From: Amycolatopsis dendrobii
GTDB taxonomy: Bacteria > Actinomycetota > Actinomycetes > Mycobacteriales > Pseudonocardiaceae
Length of the DNA: 64,000 nucleotides
Direction of reading: 5' to 3'
Assembly: GCF_014145675.1 (NCBI RefSeq)
Contig: NZ_JACGZW010000014.1
Coordinates: 62,001-126,000, forward strand
The number at the start of each line of letters is the position of its first letter. Within the stretch, counting starts at the first letter, position 1. The notes below the pieces were generated by a model. The model did not search any database. It was not told the origin of the DNA and saw only the letters and a program-made list of their open reading frames with translations. A program made the position numbers and the translations under genes. Positions 24,587 through 32,775 of the stretch are shown here, one piece after another.

Positions 24587-26101
24587 ATGACCACGACACA
24601 GGAAGAAGCCACGACGGCCCGCCCGGTCGCGCCGTTCGCCCGGATGCCCGTGTTCGGCATCGCCGCGCTGATGGCGGTGCCGCTGGTGCTCACCGCGAAC
24701 AACTACGGCTACTTCGGCGACGAGCTGTACTTCCTCGCCGCCGGACGGCATCTGGCCTGGGGTTACGTGGACCAGCCGCCGATGCTGCCGCTGCTCGCCC
24801 GCGCGATGGACACCATCGCGCCGGATTCGCTGTTCGTCCTGCGGATCCCGGCGATGCTGGCGACGCTCGCGGGCGTCGTGTTCGCCGCGCTCATCGCCCG
24901 TGAGCTCGGCGGCCGCACCCGCGCCCAGGCGATCACCGCCGCGACCTTCGCCGCCTGCACGAACTTCCTGGCAGGCGGGCACTACCTGGCGACGTCGACC
25001 CTGGACCCGTTCCTCTGGACCGTCCTGCTCTGGCTGATCGTCCGCTGGATTCGCACCCGGCGCGACGGCCTGCTGCTGTGGGCCGGAATCGTCACCGCGC
25101 TCGCGATGTACGTGAAGTTCCTGATCGGCGGCTTCTGGATCGTCGCCGGAATCGCGCTGCTGATCTGCGGTCCGCGCGAACTGCTGCGCCGCCCGCTGCT
25201 GTGGGCCGGTGCGGCGATCGCCGCGCTGGCGCTGGTCCCGACGCTCGTGTGGCAGGCCCAGCACGGCTGGCCGCAGCTCGGCATGGGCGCGGCGATCTCG
25301 AACGAGGTCGGCGAGTCCTGGGGCGGGCGGCTGACCTGGATCCCGCAGGTGCTGCTGCTCGCCGGAGTCCCGGTCGGGGTCGCGTTGCTCGGCTACGGCC
25401 TGTGGCGGCTGCTGCGTTCGCCGCAGCTCCGCTCCTACCGCTTCCTCGCCTGGACCACGCTCGCGCTCGCCGTGGTGTTCATCGCGGTGAACGGCCGGTC
25501 GTACTACATCGCGGGCATGTTCGCGCCGTGCTGGGCCGTCGCGGCGGTGGAACTCGAGAAGGGACAGGCGTCGCGATGGTGGCGCTGGATCCCGACGTGG
25601 CCGGTCTTCGTGCTCTCCGCGCTGGTGATGCTGCCTGCCGCGCTGCCGGTCTGGCCGCATTCCTGGGTCGAGAAGAACCCGTCGCTGCCGACGCCTGCCT
25701 TCTCGTTCGGCGAGGTCGGCTGGCCGGAAGCCGCGCAATCGGTCGCCAAGGCGTTCCACAGTGTGCCCGACCCGGCACACACCGCGATCGTCGGCGAGAC
25801 CTACTGGACCGCGAGCGCGCTCGACCGCTACGGCCCCGCACTCGGCCTGCCCGAACCGACCAGTCCGAACCGCGGGTACGCGACGCTGGCCGTCCCGCCC
25901 GATTCGGCGCGCGACGTCCTCTTCGTCGGGGCCGATCCCCGGCCGTTGCTCGGGCGCTTCGCCCATCTCGAGCCGGTCGGCGCGGTCACGACCGGGACCG
26001 CGAAGCCGAGTGTGCTCGACGGCACCCCGATGTGGCTGGCCACCGCGCGGCTGCGGTCGTGGGCGGAAATCTGGCCCGAGCTGGCGAACACCGGGGCTTG
26101 A
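24587..26101 (+). CDS. GT-C glycosyltransferase, family 39 / ArnT-like (copy 1)
   Basis: A 504-residue polytopic enzyme of the ArnT/PMT superfamily, with about ten to eleven helices and a C-terminal extracytoplasmic domain. The first outer loop has NNYGYFGDELYFLAAG and YVDQPPMLPLLA, whose Asp-Glu pair fits the catalytic acid position of these lipid-linked sugar transferases. It probably moves a sugar from a polyprenyl phosphate donor to an envelope acceptor. ATG 24587 is five bases after the permease stop. It is a clear paralogue of the next gene, colinear over its full length. Confidence 0.85.
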   Translation: MTTTQEEATTARPVAPFARMPVFGIAALMAVPLVLTANNYGYFGDELYFLAAGRHLAWGYVDQPPMLPLLARAMDTIAPDSLFVLRIPAMLATLAGVVFAALIARELGGRTRAQAITAATFAACTNFLAGGHYLATSTLDPFLWTVLLWLIVRWIRTRRDGLLLWAGIVTALAMYVKFLIGGFWIVAGIALLICGPRELLRRPLLWAGAAIAALALVPTLVWQAQHGWPQLGMGAAISNEVGESWGGRLTWIPQVLLLAGVPVGVALLGYGLWRLLRSPQLRSYRFLAWTTLALAVVFIAVNGRSYYIAGMFAPCWAVAAVELEKGQASRWWRWIPTWPVFVLSALVMLPAALPVWPHSWVEKNPSLPTPAFSFGEVGWPEAAQSVAKAFHSVPDPAHTAIVGETYWTASALDRYGPALGLPEPTSPNRGYATLAVPPDSARDVLFVGADPRPLLGRFAHLEPVGAVTTGTAKPSVLDGTPMWLATARLRSWAEIWPELANTGA

Positions 26102-26187
26102 CCGGCGGCACCCGCAGTGGGACGGCGCCAGGCCTCGCCCGTAGGGTGCGGGCGAGGCCAGCCCCCGATCCGCCGACAGGGAGCAGG

Positions 26188-27714
26188 ATGGATGCCGTGA
26201 CCACGGCCACCGCACCGAGCACGCCCGGCCGCGAGCTCGCCGGGTTCGCCCGGCGGCCGGTCTTCCTGCTCGCCGCGGGAACCGCCGCCGTACTCCTCGC
26301 CACCGCCGGCCGCTACGGCTACTTCGGCGACGAGCTGTACTTCCTCGCCGCGGGCAAACACCTCGCGTGGGGCTACGCGGACCAGCCGCCGGTGCTGCCG
26401 TGGCTCGCCTGGCTGGCGAACTCGATCGCGCCGGGCTCGCTCGTCGTGTTCCGGATCCCGGCGATCCTGGCGACCGCCGCGGGCGTGGTGTTCACCGCGC
26501 TCATCGCCCGCGAAATGGGCGGCGAGCGCAAAGCGCAGACCCGCGCCGCCGCCGCGTACGCGATCTGCGGGCAGTTCGTCGGCAGCGGCCACTACCTCGC
26601 GACGTCCACTGTGGACCCTCTGCTGTGGACGATCGTGCTGTGGCTGCTGGTGCGCTGGATCCGCACCCGCGACGACAACTTGCTGCTGTGGCTCGGCGTC
26701 GCGACGGCGGTCGGGCTGAACGTGAAGTTCCTGATCGGCGGGTTCTGGGCGGTCACCGCGGTCACCGCGCTCGTCTTCGGGCCGCGAGACCTGTTGCGCC
26801 GGCCCAAACTGTGGGCGGGCGCGGCGATCGCTGCTGTCGCGTGTGTCCCGACGTTGCTCTGGCAAGCCGCGAACGGCTGGCCGCAGCTCGGCATGGGCGA
26901 CGCGGTCTCGCGCGAAGTCGAGGAAGCGGGCGGCCGGGCGATGTTCGTGCCCGCACTGCTCGCCGGAGCCGGTCTGGTCATCGGTGCGCTGGGCGTGCTG
27001 TACGGGCTGGCTGTGCTGCTCGGCAGCACCCGGCTGCGCCCGTACCGGTTCCTCGGCTGGACCGCGCTCGGCGTCTTCGCGATCTTCCTGATCGGCAACG
27101 GCCGGTTCTATTACGCCGCAGGCACTTTCGGCATCCTGTGGGCAGCCGCCGCGGTGCATCTGCAAGACCGGCGGCCCGCGTTGTGGTGGCGCTGGGTGCC
27201 GACATGGCCGTTGTTCGCTCTCTCCGCGCTCTACAGTCTCCCCTACGCGCTCCCGGTGTGGCCGGTGCAGTGGCTGGTCGAGCATCCGACCGCGCCGCGC
27301 CCGGCGTACGCGATGGAGGAATACGGCTGGCCGGACCTGGCCGCGTCCGTCGCCAAGCAGTACCGCGCGCTGCCGCCGCAGGAACGAACCCGCACCGCGC
27401 TCGTCACCGGCGGATACTGGCAAGCCGGCGCGCTCGACCGGTACGGGCCTGATCAGGGCTTGCCCGAGGCGTACAGCGCCAGCCGCGGGTTCTGGTACTT
27501 CGGCCGCCCGAACGACAACGCCGACACCGTGCTGTTCGTCGGCCGCGAACCGGCGAAGCTGGCCGCGCACTTCCGGTCCGCACGGGTCGTCGGCGAGGTC
27601 GGCAACCGGCTGGGCGTCCCGAACTCCAGCCGCCACCTGCCGATCTGGCTGCTCGAGGGCCGGATCGGCGGCTGGGCCGGGATCTGGCCGCAGCTGAAGG
27701 ACCTGAAGGCGTGA
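26188..27714 (+). CDS. GT-C glycosyltransferase, family 39 / ArnT-like (copy 2)
   Basis: A 508-residue paralogue of the preceding protein. Shared blocks include YGYFGDELYFLAAG, HLAWGYADQPP, GHYLATSTVDP, VKFLIGGFWAV and NGWPQLGMGDA, and the same C-terminal domain ending in GGWAGIWPQL. The tandem copies are diverged throughout, so the duplication is old and the two probably differ in donor or acceptor. The ATG at 26188 follows AGGGAGCAGG. Its stop overlaps the start of the histidine kinase gene, which ties the glycosyltransferases to that signalling pair. Confidence 0.85.
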   Translation: MDAVTTATAPSTPGRELAGFARRPVFLLAAGTAAVLLATAGRYGYFGDELYFLAAGKHLAWGYADQPPVLPWLAWLANSIAPGSLVVFRIPAILATAAGVVFTALIAREMGGERKAQTRAAAAYAICGQFVGSGHYLATSTVDPLLWTIVLWLLVRWIRTRDDNLLLWLGVATAVGLNVKFLIGGFWAVTAVTALVFGPRDLLRRPKLWAGAAIAAVACVPTLLWQAANGWPQLGMGDAVSREVEEAGGRAMFVPALLAGAGLVIGALGVLYGLAVLLGSTRLRPYRFLGWTALGVFAIFLIGNGRFYYAAGTFGILWAAAAVHLQDRRPALWWRWVPTWPLFALSALYSLPYALPVWPVQWLVEHPTAPRPAYAMEEYGWPDLAASVAKQYRALPPQERTRTALVTGGYWQAGALDRYGPDQGLPEAYSASRGFWYFGRPNDNADTVLFVGREPAKLAAHFRSARVVGEVGNRLGVPNSSRHLPIWLLEGRIGGWAGIWPQLKDLKA

Positions 27715-29042
27715 GACTCGAGGACGTCCGGGACGTCAAACTCGACTGGCGGGGTTCGCTGATGCCGCCGGCCACGCCCGACCCGGACGATCCTCCCGTG
27801 CGGTGGCACCGGTGGTTCACCCGGACCGAGACCGCGATCGCGTGGCTTCTGCTGATCGTCCCGACGCTGCTGAGCGTGCTGCACGGGGACCAGACCGCCG
27901 GGCACCGGACCACCACCCTGCTGCTCGCCGCCGGGGCCGCGGTGTGGCTGGGGCTGACCACCGTCGCCGTGGGCGCGAAACTGCGCGACCACCCGATCCC
28001 CGCGGCCGCGATGTTCGCGGGGGTCGTCACGTTCGGCGCGATTCTTCAAGCCCGAGACACCTACTTCATCATCTTCATGGTCTACGGGTTCTTCGCGGCG
28101 ATGCGGATGAAGCCGATGCCGGTCGCGGTGCTCGGTGTCGGCATCACCTCGCTGCTGATCAACACCATGACGCTCGGCGGGCCGATCCACGCGCTGTCGG
28201 TGTCGCCGGGGATCTGGGGCACGGTGGTGGTCGTGCAGACCACGGCGATCGGCGGGGGCGGCGCGCTTTTCGCCGCGGTGGGCAGGCAGAACCTGGAACG
28301 CAAACGGGCGCTCGACCGCCTGGCGGCGGCCGAAGCGGAGAACCGCGGCCTGCAGCGGCAACTGCTCACGCAGGCGCGCGAGGCCGGCGTGCTCGACGAG
28401 CGGCAGCGGCTGAGCCAGGAAATCCACGACACGCTCGCGCAGGGGTTCACCGGGATCATCACCCAGCTCGAAGCCGCCGCCCAAGCCCGCGACGACGCGG
28501 CGGAATGGGAACGCCATCTCGCCGCGGCGACCCAGCTGGCCCGGGAGAACCTCACCGCGGCCCGGCGTTCGGTCGCCGCGCTGCGCCCGGAACCGCTCGA
28601 AGCCGCGACGCTGCCCGAGGCGCTCGCCGAGGTCACCCGGCTGTGGAGCGAACGCACCGGGGTGCCCGCGGAATTCTCGGCCACCGGGACCGCGGTCCCG
28701 CTGCATCCGGAGCTGGAGGCCACCCTGCTGCGGATCACCCAGGAAGCACTGTCCAATGTGGCCAGACACGCGCAGGCGAGCCGAGCCGGGATCACCCTGT
28801 CCTACATGGGCGACGAGGTGACCCTCGACGCGCGCGACGACGGCGTCGGCTTCGACCCGGCGCACCCGCCCGCGCCTCCGTCCGCGGAAGGCGGGCACGG
28901 CCTGCCCGGCATGCGGCGGCGCGCGCAGCGGCTCGCCGGCGCCCTGCACGTCGAGTCCGAACCGGGCGGCGGCACCGCGGTCTCGGCGCGCCTGCCCGCG
29001 ATCCCGGCTGCGACACTGGATCCGACCGAGGGGGCCACATGA
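27711..29042 (+). CDS. Sensor histidine kinase, NarL-partner type (HisKA_3)
   Basis: A 443-residue membrane sensor kinase. The first ~190 residues hold five to six helices (WLLLIVPTLLSVL, TTLLLAAGAAVWLG, FIIFMVYGFFAAM and others) with little outside loop, so it probably senses within or at the membrane. A coiled-coil linker leads to the H-box LSQEIHDTLAQGFTGII, then the ATPase with LLRITQEALSNVARHA, DDGVGFDP and GHGLPGMRRRA. GTG 27711 overlaps the glycosyltransferase stop; an internal ATG at 27762 is an alternative. Its partner regulator gene overlaps by four bases. Confidence 0.9.
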   Translation: MRLEDVRDVKLDWRGSLMPPATPDPDDPPVRWHRWFTRTETAIAWLLLIVPTLLSVLHGDQTAGHRTTTLLLAAGAAVWLGLTTVAVGAKLRDHPIPAAAMFAGVVTFGAILQARDTYFIIFMVYGFFAAMRMKPMPVAVLGVGITSLLINTMTLGGPIHALSVSPGIWGTVVVVQTTAIGGGGALFAAVGRQNLERKRALDRLAAAEAENRGLQRQLLTQAREAGVLDERQRLSQEIHDTLAQGFTGIITQLEAAAQARDDAAEWERHLAAATQLARENLTAARRSVAALRPEPLEAATLPEALAEVTRLWSERTGVPAEFSATGTAVPLHPELEATLLRITQEALSNVARHAQASRAGITLSYMGDEVTLDARDDGVGFDPAHPPAPPSAEGGHGLPGMRRRAQRLAGALHVESEPGGGTAVSARLPAIPAATLDPTEGAT

Positions 29043-29665
29043 CCATCACGCTGCTCATCGCCGACGACCATCCGATCGTCCGGGACGGTCTGCGCGGCAT
29101 CTTCACCGGCGAACGCGGCTTCGAGGTGCTGGGCGAGGCCGCGCACGGAGCCGAGGCCGTCACGCTCGCCGAGGCGCTGAAGCCGGACGTCGTGCTGATG
29201 GACTTGCGGATGCCCGGCACCGACGGGGTCGCCGCGATCACCGAACTCGCCCGCCTCGGCAACCCGGCGCGCGTGCTCGTGCTGACCACGTACGACACCG
29301 ATTCCGACGTGCTGCCCGCGATCGAGGCGGGCGCGACCGGCTACCTGCTGAAGGATTCGCCGCGCGAGGAGTTGTTCCGCGCGGTCCGCGCCGCCGCGCG
29401 CGGCGAGGCAGTCCTCTCCCCCGCCGTCGCGAGCCGGATCATGGGCCAGATGCGGGCACCGGCCCAGGAACCGTTGTCGCAGCGGGAGATCGAGGTGCTG
29501 AACCTCGTCGCGCGCGGGTCGACGAACAAGGAAGCGGCGAAGAAGCTGTTCATCAGCGAGGCGACGGTGAAGACGCACCTGCTGCACGCGTACGCGAAGC
29601 TCGGCGTGAAAGACCGGGCGGCTGCGGTGGCGGTGGCTTTCGAACGCGGCTTGATCGGGTCCTAG
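29039..29665 (+). CDS. NarL/LuxR-type response regulator
   Basis: A 208-residue regulator with a receiver domain (acidic pocket in IADDHPIVRDG, phospho-acceptor Asp in VVLMDLRMPG near 54, Thr in VLTTY and Lys in YLLKDS) and a C-terminal LuxR helix-turn-helix (LSQREIEVLNLVARG, ISEATVKTHLLHAYAKLGV). It is cognate to the kinase whose gene it overlaps. The likely targets are the exporter and glycosyltransferase genes upstream, by context. The gene ends 4 bp into the convergent ThrRS-like gene. Confidence 0.93.
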   Translation: MTITLLIADDHPIVRDGLRGIFTGERGFEVLGEAAHGAEAVTLAEALKPDVVLMDLRMPGTDGVAAITELARLGNPARVLVLTTYDTDSDVLPAIEAGATGYLLKDSPREELFRAVRAAARGEAVLSPAVASRIMGQMRAPAQEPLSQREIEVLNLVARGSTNKEAAKKLFISEATVKTHLLHAYAKLGVKDRAAAVAVAFERGLIGS

Positions 29666-30870
29666 CCCCAGAGTTCGCTGCCGCGCGACGCCGCCCTGAC
29701 GACCACCGCGGCCACGAACTCCTTCCCCGGCAACGGATCCAGCTTCCGCCCGTCCCGGAGCCGAGGCGCGACCAGTCCCTCGTCCGCCTCCCGTGAGCCG
29801 ATCACCGCCTGGTACGGCACCAGCCGCCGGTCGCGGATGCGAGAGCCCAGACTCCCCCGGTCCGCCGCGACGACCTCGGCGCGCAACCCGGCGTCCATCG
29901 CCTCCTCCGCGAACGCTTCGGCCGCCGGAAGCTCCGCGTCACCGACCGGCAGCACCGCCACCTGCACCGGGGCCAGCCACGGCGGGAACGCGCCGCCGTG
30001 TTCCTCGATCAGCTGCGCCAGCACGCGTTCCAGGCTGCCGAGCACCGCGCGGTGCACCAGGACCGGCCGGTGCGCGCGGCCGTCCGGGCCGACGTATTCG
30101 AGCCCGAACTGCTCCGGCTGATGCAGGTCGACCTGGACGGTGGACAGGGTCGATTCGCGGCCGGAACTGTCGGCGATCTGGACGTCGATCTTCGGGCCGT
30201 AGAACGCGGCTTCGCCCGGCCCGCGTTCGTAGTCGACCCCGTCCAGCGCGTCGACGAGCACTTCGGACGCACGCTCCCACGCTTCGGCCGCTCCGGCGTA
30301 CTTGCCGCGGTTGTCCGGAAGGGAAAGGCGGTAGCGAGCGGGTTTCAGCCCGAGGTCCCGGTACACGCGCCGGATCAGCGCAAGCGCACTCCGCACCTCC
30401 TCGCCGACCTGGTCAGGCTGGCAGAAAATGTGCGCGTCGTTCAACTGGATCGCCCGCACCCGGCTGAGCCCGCCGAGCACGCCGGACAGTTCGGCGCGGT
30501 ACATCCCCCCGAGTTCGGCCAGCCGCAGCGGCAGTTCGCGGTGACTGTGCGCGCGGGACCGGTAGATCAGCGCGTGGTGCGGGCACAGGCTCGGCCGCAG
30601 GACGACCTGTTCGCCGCCGAGATCCATCGGCGGGAACATGTCGTCGCGGTAATGCGCCCAGTGGCCGGAAAGCTCGTACAGCTCGCGTTTCCCCAGCACT
30701 GGCGATGAAACGTGCCGGTAGCCGGCCCGGCGTTCGACCTCGCGGACGTACTCCTCCAGCACGTGCCGTACGGCGGCGCCGTCGGGCAGCAGATACGGCA
30801 GACCCGCCCCGATCAGCGGGTCGCTGCCGAACAGGCCGAGTTCGCGGCCGAGTTTTCGGTGGTCAGGCAT
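29662..30870 (-). CDS. Compact threonyl-tRNA synthetase-like protein lacking TGS and editing domains
   Basis: A 402-residue protein equal to the class II catalytic core plus anticodon-binding domain of ThrRS. Full ThrRS proteins have ~640-690 residues with N-terminal TGS and editing domains; here the core starts within ~20 residues. Zn ligands are kept: Cys in RPSLCPHHALIY, His in LNDAHIFC and His in LVHRAVLGSLERVLAQLIEE. Motif 2 is YRAELSGVLGGLSRVR. The anticodon domain begins near PPWLAPVQVAVLPVG. It should charge tRNA-Thr but cannot deacylate Ser-tRNA. Such short copies may serve as backups, inhibitor-resistant versions or in specialised metabolism. A Thr-rich leader peptide and hairpin upstream suggest attenuation by Thr-tRNA level. 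A housekeeping thrS must lie outside the window. SD GAGGAGA precedes the ATG. Confidence 0.88.
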   Translation of the reverse strand: MPDHRKLGRELGLFGSDPLIGAGLPYLLPDGAAVRHVLEEYVREVERRAGYRHVSSPVLGKRELYELSGHWAHYRDDMFPPMDLGGEQVVLRPSLCPHHALIYRSRAHSHRELPLRLAELGGMYRAELSGVLGGLSRVRAIQLNDAHIFCQPDQVGEEVRSALALIRRVYRDLGLKPARYRLSLPDNRGKYAGAAEAWERASEVLVDALDGVDYERGPGEAAFYGPKIDVQIADSSGRESTLSTVQVDLHQPEQFGLEYVGPDGRAHRPVLVHRAVLGSLERVLAQLIEEHGGAFPPWLAPVQVAVLPVGDAELPAAEAFAEEAMDAGLRAEVVAADRGSLGSRIRDRRLVPYQAVIGSREADEGLVAPRLRDGRKLDPLPGKEFVAAVVVRAASRGSELWG

Positions 30871-30909
30871 GGCGGTCTCCTCACGGAAGGCGAGGCGAGC
30901 GCACGACAG

Positions 30910-30933
30910 AGCCCGGGGCGCTCGCCCCGGGCT
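30910..30933 (-). terminator. Attenuator hairpin upstream of the ThrRS-like gene
   Basis: A perfect stem of ten pairs, AGCCCGGGGC (30933-30924) with GCCCCGGGCT (30919-30910), closed by a four-base loop. It lies 13 nt after the stop of the Thr leader peptide and 40 nt before the synthetase ATG. An upstream segment, GTCCCGG (30961-30955), can pair with CCGGGGC (30930-30924) as an antiterminator. Confidence 0.75.
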
Positions 30934-30946
30934 CGAATGGCAGTGT

Positions 30947-30997
30947 TCAGCGCGCCGGGACGGGATCCGGCGTCGTCGTGGACTGGGCGCGCATCAT
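30947..30997 (-). CDS. Leader peptide with three consecutive Thr codons
   Basis: A 16-codon ORF reads MMRAQSTTTPDPVPAR and stops 13 nt before the attenuator hairpin. The three Thr codons are all ACG (30979-30971). CGCCGG (30972-30967), overlapping the third Thr codon, can pair with CCGGCG (30958-30953) as a pause hairpin. A ribosome stalled for Thr-tRNA would break this hairpin and free the antiterminator strand. No clear Shine-Dalgarno is present; TACCGT seven bases upstream of the ATG would fit a leaderless transcript. The layout is that of ribosome-mediated attenuation; expression is inferred. Confidence 0.72.
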   Translation of the reverse strand: MMRAQSTTTPDPVPAR

Positions 30998-31047
30998 GGC
31001 GCGAACGGTAACCCCGCACCCGGCGGGACCGCACCTGGTTTTCCGGC

Positions 31048-32232
31048 TCAGGGCTTCCAGCCGCTCTGCGCGGCCCACTTCTCCGCGCGCACGAACGCCT
31101 CGTTGACCCAGCCCTGCTTCTCCTCCGCGTACTGCTCGACCGTGCCGTCCGCGGAATGCTTGCGCGCCAGCTCTTCCTTCACCCGGGCGTAGTCGTCGCG
31201 CTCGTCCGGGTGCGCGCGGATCCAGTCCCGGAACAACAGCGCGAGCCGCCACGCCGGGGTTTCGGTGGAGCGGACGTGCAAGTTCACCGGCCGCTTCGGG
31301 TCGGCGCTCTGGTGGAACCGCTTGAGCCACTTCCCGTCGCCGCCTTGGGGATCGTCCCACCATTCGCCTTCGCGGCGCGGGAATCCGGCGTCGGCGAGGG
31401 CCTCGGCGATCGCGTCCGCATCATCCAAAGAGGACACGGTGAGCTGCAGGTCGAGGATGTCCTTGGCCGGAAGGCCCGGCACCGCGGTGGATCCGATGTG
31501 GTCCGCGCGCACCAGCCGCGAACCCGCGAGCTGCCGCAGCCGCGCCAGCCGGCGTTCGGCCTGCAGCGGCCAGCTCGAGTCGTACGGCGAGATCACCGGC
31601 GAGGCGGGCGGACGCGGTTTGCGCAGCCGGAGGTTCGCCTCGAACGGCACCAGCCGGTCCGCCCACAAGGCGTCCACCTCGGCGAGCACGACGTCCGGCG
31701 TGCCGCCGTTGTCGAGCCAGACGTCCGCGACGGCGCGGCGCTGTTCCTCCGCGGCCTGCGCCCGGATGCGCGCCCGCGCGTCGGCTTCGGGCATGCCGCG
31801 CACCTCGACGAGCCGGCGCACCCGCACCTCCACCGGCGCGTCGACCACCAGCACCAGGTGATAGGCGGGCGCGAGGTCGTTCTCCACGAGCAGCGGCACG
31901 TCGTGGACCACGATCGCGTCGTCCGCGGCCGCGGCCATCAGCTCGCCGGTGCGCTGCCCGACCAGCGGATGCACGATCGAGTTCAGCCGCTTGCGCGATT
32001 CGTCGTCCGCGAACGCGCGCGCGGCGAGCGCCGGACGGTCCAGCGAACCGTCCTCGGTCAGGATTTCCTCGCCGAACGCCTCGGCCAGCGCGGCCAGCCC
32101 GGGCGTGCCCGGCTCGACGACCTCGCGCGCGATGCGGTCGGAGTCGATGACGACGGCCCCGTGTTCGGCCAGCCGGTTCGCCACCGTCGACTTCCCCGCA
32201 CCGATCCCGCCCGTCAGGCCCACTCGCAGCAT
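31048..32232 (-). CDS. coaE: Dephospho-CoA kinase fused to a GrpB/UPF0157 domain
   Basis: A 394-residue bifunctional-looking protein. Residues 1-200 are CoaE, the last enzyme of CoA synthesis, which phosphorylates the ribose 3' hydroxyl of dephospho-CoA: P-loop LTGGIGAGKSTVA, then DSDRIAREVV and HDVPLLVEN. Residues ~215-394 form a GrpB/UPF0157 nucleotidyltransferase-like domain with HIGSTAVPGLPAKDILDLQL. The same CoaE-GrpB fusion exists in mycobacteria, where the second domain is reported to help folding or stability. ATG 32232 directly precedes the P-loop strand. Confidence 0.93.
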   Translation of the reverse strand: MLRVGLTGGIGAGKSTVANRLAEHGAVVIDSDRIAREVVEPGTPGLAALAEAFGEEILTEDGSLDRPALAARAFADDESRKRLNSIVHPLVGQRTGELMAAAADDAIVVHDVPLLVENDLAPAYHLVLVVDAPVEVRVRRLVEVRGMPEADARARIRAQAAEEQRRAVADVWLDNGGTPDVVLAEVDALWADRLVPFEANLRLRKPRPPASPVISPYDSSWPLQAERRLARLRQLAGSRLVRADHIGSTAVPGLPAKDILDLQLTVSSLDDADAIAEALADAGFPRREGEWWDDPQGGDGKWLKRFHQSADPKRPVNLHVRSTETPAWRLALLFRDWIRAHPDERDDYARVKEELARKHSADGTVEQYAEEKQGWVNEAFVRAEKWAAQSGWKP

Positions 32233-32449
32233 GGCCACAACCTTAACGAGCCCAGCGGTCACCCGCTCAGGCGACACCGAACCCCCCTGCACGTGCACCC
32301 GCACACGTACCCGCACACCCTCCGCGCAAACGCAAGCACATTTTCGGGCGTAGCCGAACTGATGTGGGTGACACGCCGCGCGCTTGCGCTGTTTTCGCGG
32401 GTCGAGTGCGTACCGTGCGCGGCGGAAGGGTCGCCCACACGGAGGAACA

Positions 32450-32671
32450 ATGGCGGAGAAGCACGTCGGGAAGCACCGGCTCGGCACCCCGGGTCTGGTG
32501 CACTGCGTCTCCTATCGCCAGGTCTCGGACGCTCTAGCGGAGTACCGGCGCACGTGGTTCAGCGCGCTGCTCGTGCCCGCGAAGCACAGCCTGGCCGGCC
32601 TCCGCCGTCGTGCCCGCGAAGCCGCACTGGAACGTGCCTGGGTCCCCTCGGTTTCGCTGGAACGCGCCTGA
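32450..32671 (+). CDS. Small hypothetical protein
   Basis: A 73-residue ORF that I do not recognise. It has a good ribosome-binding site, GGAGG (32441-32445), four bases before ATG. The product is basic, with HVGKHRLGTPGLVHCVSYRQ at the N-terminus and an Arg-rich helix after residue 45. Its second half contains two short DNA direct repeats, GTGCCCGCGAAGC and CTGGAACGYGCCTG, each twice, so part of it may derive from repeated DNA. No transmembrane segment. It could be a genuine small protein or a chance frame behind a good ribosome-binding site. Confidence 0.45.
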   Translation: MAEKHVGKHRLGTPGLVHCVSYRQVSDALAEYRRTWFSALLVPAKHSLAGLRRRAREAALERAWVPSVSLERA

Positions 32672-32691
32672 CCGCGAGTACGTGAGGGAAC

Positions 32692-32715
32692 CCTGAGGGA
32701 CTCTGATTCCCTCGG
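32692..32715. repeat. Degenerate copy of the GAGGGA/TCCCTC palindromic repeat
   Basis: GAGGGA (32695-32700) and TCCCTC (32708-32713) flank a core ending in GATTCCCTC, the same core as in the perfect palindrome at 53269-53317. The outer arms are lost or altered. It may also act as the 3' hairpin of the OsmC gene. Confidence 0.55.
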
Positions 32716-32775
32716 GCGGCCCGCACGGACGGCCCGCGCCCGCCGCCTCGTCGGCTGGGTGCTGAAGTCCGCGGA

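Noticed and set aside
22781..26215. A 1144-residue open frame on the minus strand
   Set aside because: Antisense to the ABC exporter and first glycosyltransferase, low-complexity Arg/Gly/Asp composition, no ribosome-binding site.
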